Part shown: in pieces, positions 49,121 to 49,440 of the stretch | Layout of the letters: the number at the start of each line of letters is the position of its first letter | Numbering within the stretch: position 1 is the first letter of the stretch | From: Bacillota bacterium | GTDB lineage: Bacteria; Bacillota; Sulfobacillia; Sulfobacillales; Sulfobacillaceae | Assembly: GCA_026627385.1 (NCBI GenBank) | Contig: JAPNUR010000023.1 | Span: 1 to 49,440 of the forward strand | Direction: 5' to 3' | DNA: 49,440 nucleotides | Position numbers and translations under genes: made by a program | Notes under the pieces: model-generated | Told to the model about the DNA's origin: nothing | What the model saw: the letters and a program-made list of their open reading frames with translations, nothing else | The model's database searches: none

Positions 49121-49440
49121 TATAAATTAATACTAGGTTTGCAACGGGCGTTAAGGAAAGGGAACCGCCCGGGACAAGGGAAGACCGCGGTTTGCGCATT
49201 CACTCCCAAAGAGAGAGAACTCGGGCACGCCAAACCGTCCTCGAACATCTGTGCACATGGCGTCCTGGGGGCTGGCGCACTAGAACGGGTCCGATTAGGG
49301 TTCCCCAATTTCAGAATGCCATCTTCAAAAATAGCTCAGTCGTTGTGTTTGAAAGACCGACGTGAGCTTTTTGCGCTGTTCTAGGGACCGCACCGTGACT
49401 GGCGTTGAGGATGCCCGCCAAGAAACTTTACCCCAGCCCT
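49121..49440. other. intergenic to window end, nothing recognised
   Basis: About 320 bases after thiD. TAGTAT (49118-49123) and ATACTA (49130-49135) form an AT-rich inverted repeat at the thiD stop, possibly regulatory. No coding frame or RNA gene is recognised up to the window edge. Confidence 0.5.

Noticed and set aside
49139-49384. 81-codon frame near the window end
   Set aside because: No ribosome binding site or recognisable sequence; likely chance.

Overview
The window looks like chromosome of a Gram-positive bacterium of moderately high GC. Nearly every credible gene has a strong GGAGG-type ribosome binding site, GTG and TTG starts are frequent, and regulators of the LacI, GntR, PadR, MarR and TetR families abound. 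The persulfide/sulfur-transfer operon, thermoacidophile-style sugar catabolism and lack of outer-membrane proteins suggest a Sulfobacillus-like member of the Firmicutes. That placement is inference; no rRNA or tRNA gene was seen.

Layout. 1-3150 is decayed DNA: the 3' part of an IS1634-type transposase, about 1.3 kb with no recognisable gene, and an MFS transporter broken by a frameshift and a stop. 3529-8197 holds stress and efflux genes: MarR regulator plus alpha/beta hydrolase with paired operators, a DJ-1/PfpI protein, and a TetR regulator with a large palindrome ahead of a drug exporter. 8825-12620 is a GntR-controlled sugar ABC importer without its ATPase, closed by a terminator. 12637-14101 is an ECF sigma/anti-sigma pair. 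14273-18052 carries a HisRS-like protein, two unknown small proteins, an aldehyde dehydrogenase and a small membrane protein.

18304-31261 is a large, apparently co-directional catabolic locus: LacI regulator, fused E1 alpha-beta and E2 of a 2-oxoacid/acetoin-type dehydrogenase, a ribose/fructose-type ABC importer with a tandemly duplicated binding protein, a divergent AnmK-like kinase, a PhyH-type dioxygenase, a transaldolase-like aldolase and an FGGY kinase. The gene set reads as import, phosphorylation and cleavage of a sugar with oxidation of a fragment to acyl-CoA; the substrate cannot be named. 31955-39608 has a metallo-beta-lactamase-fold hydrolase, a diguanylate cyclase, a LigB-type dioxygenase, an orphan peptide-binding lipoprotein and an intact GH1 protein whose two catalytic glutamates are replaced.

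39868-47088 is a redox and sulfur region and contains the most striking signal. Two thioredoxin-fold genes each have an in-frame TGA exactly where the first cysteine of the CxxC motif belongs: a two-domain AhpF-N-terminal-like protein (40212-40775, minus, UPRC) and a glutaredoxin (45992-46231, plus, UPHC). Both have good ribosome binding sites, full-length conserved sequence beyond the TGA, and a stem-loop just after it with a G at the start of the apical loop, as in bacterial SECIS elements. I interpret both as selenoproteins. The glutaredoxin sits inside a persulfide operon (persulfide dioxygenase, tandem rhodanese, DUF302, DsrE) preceded by a CsoR/CstR-like operator. The window closes with a TPP riboswitch ahead of a PurM/HypE-like gene and thiD.
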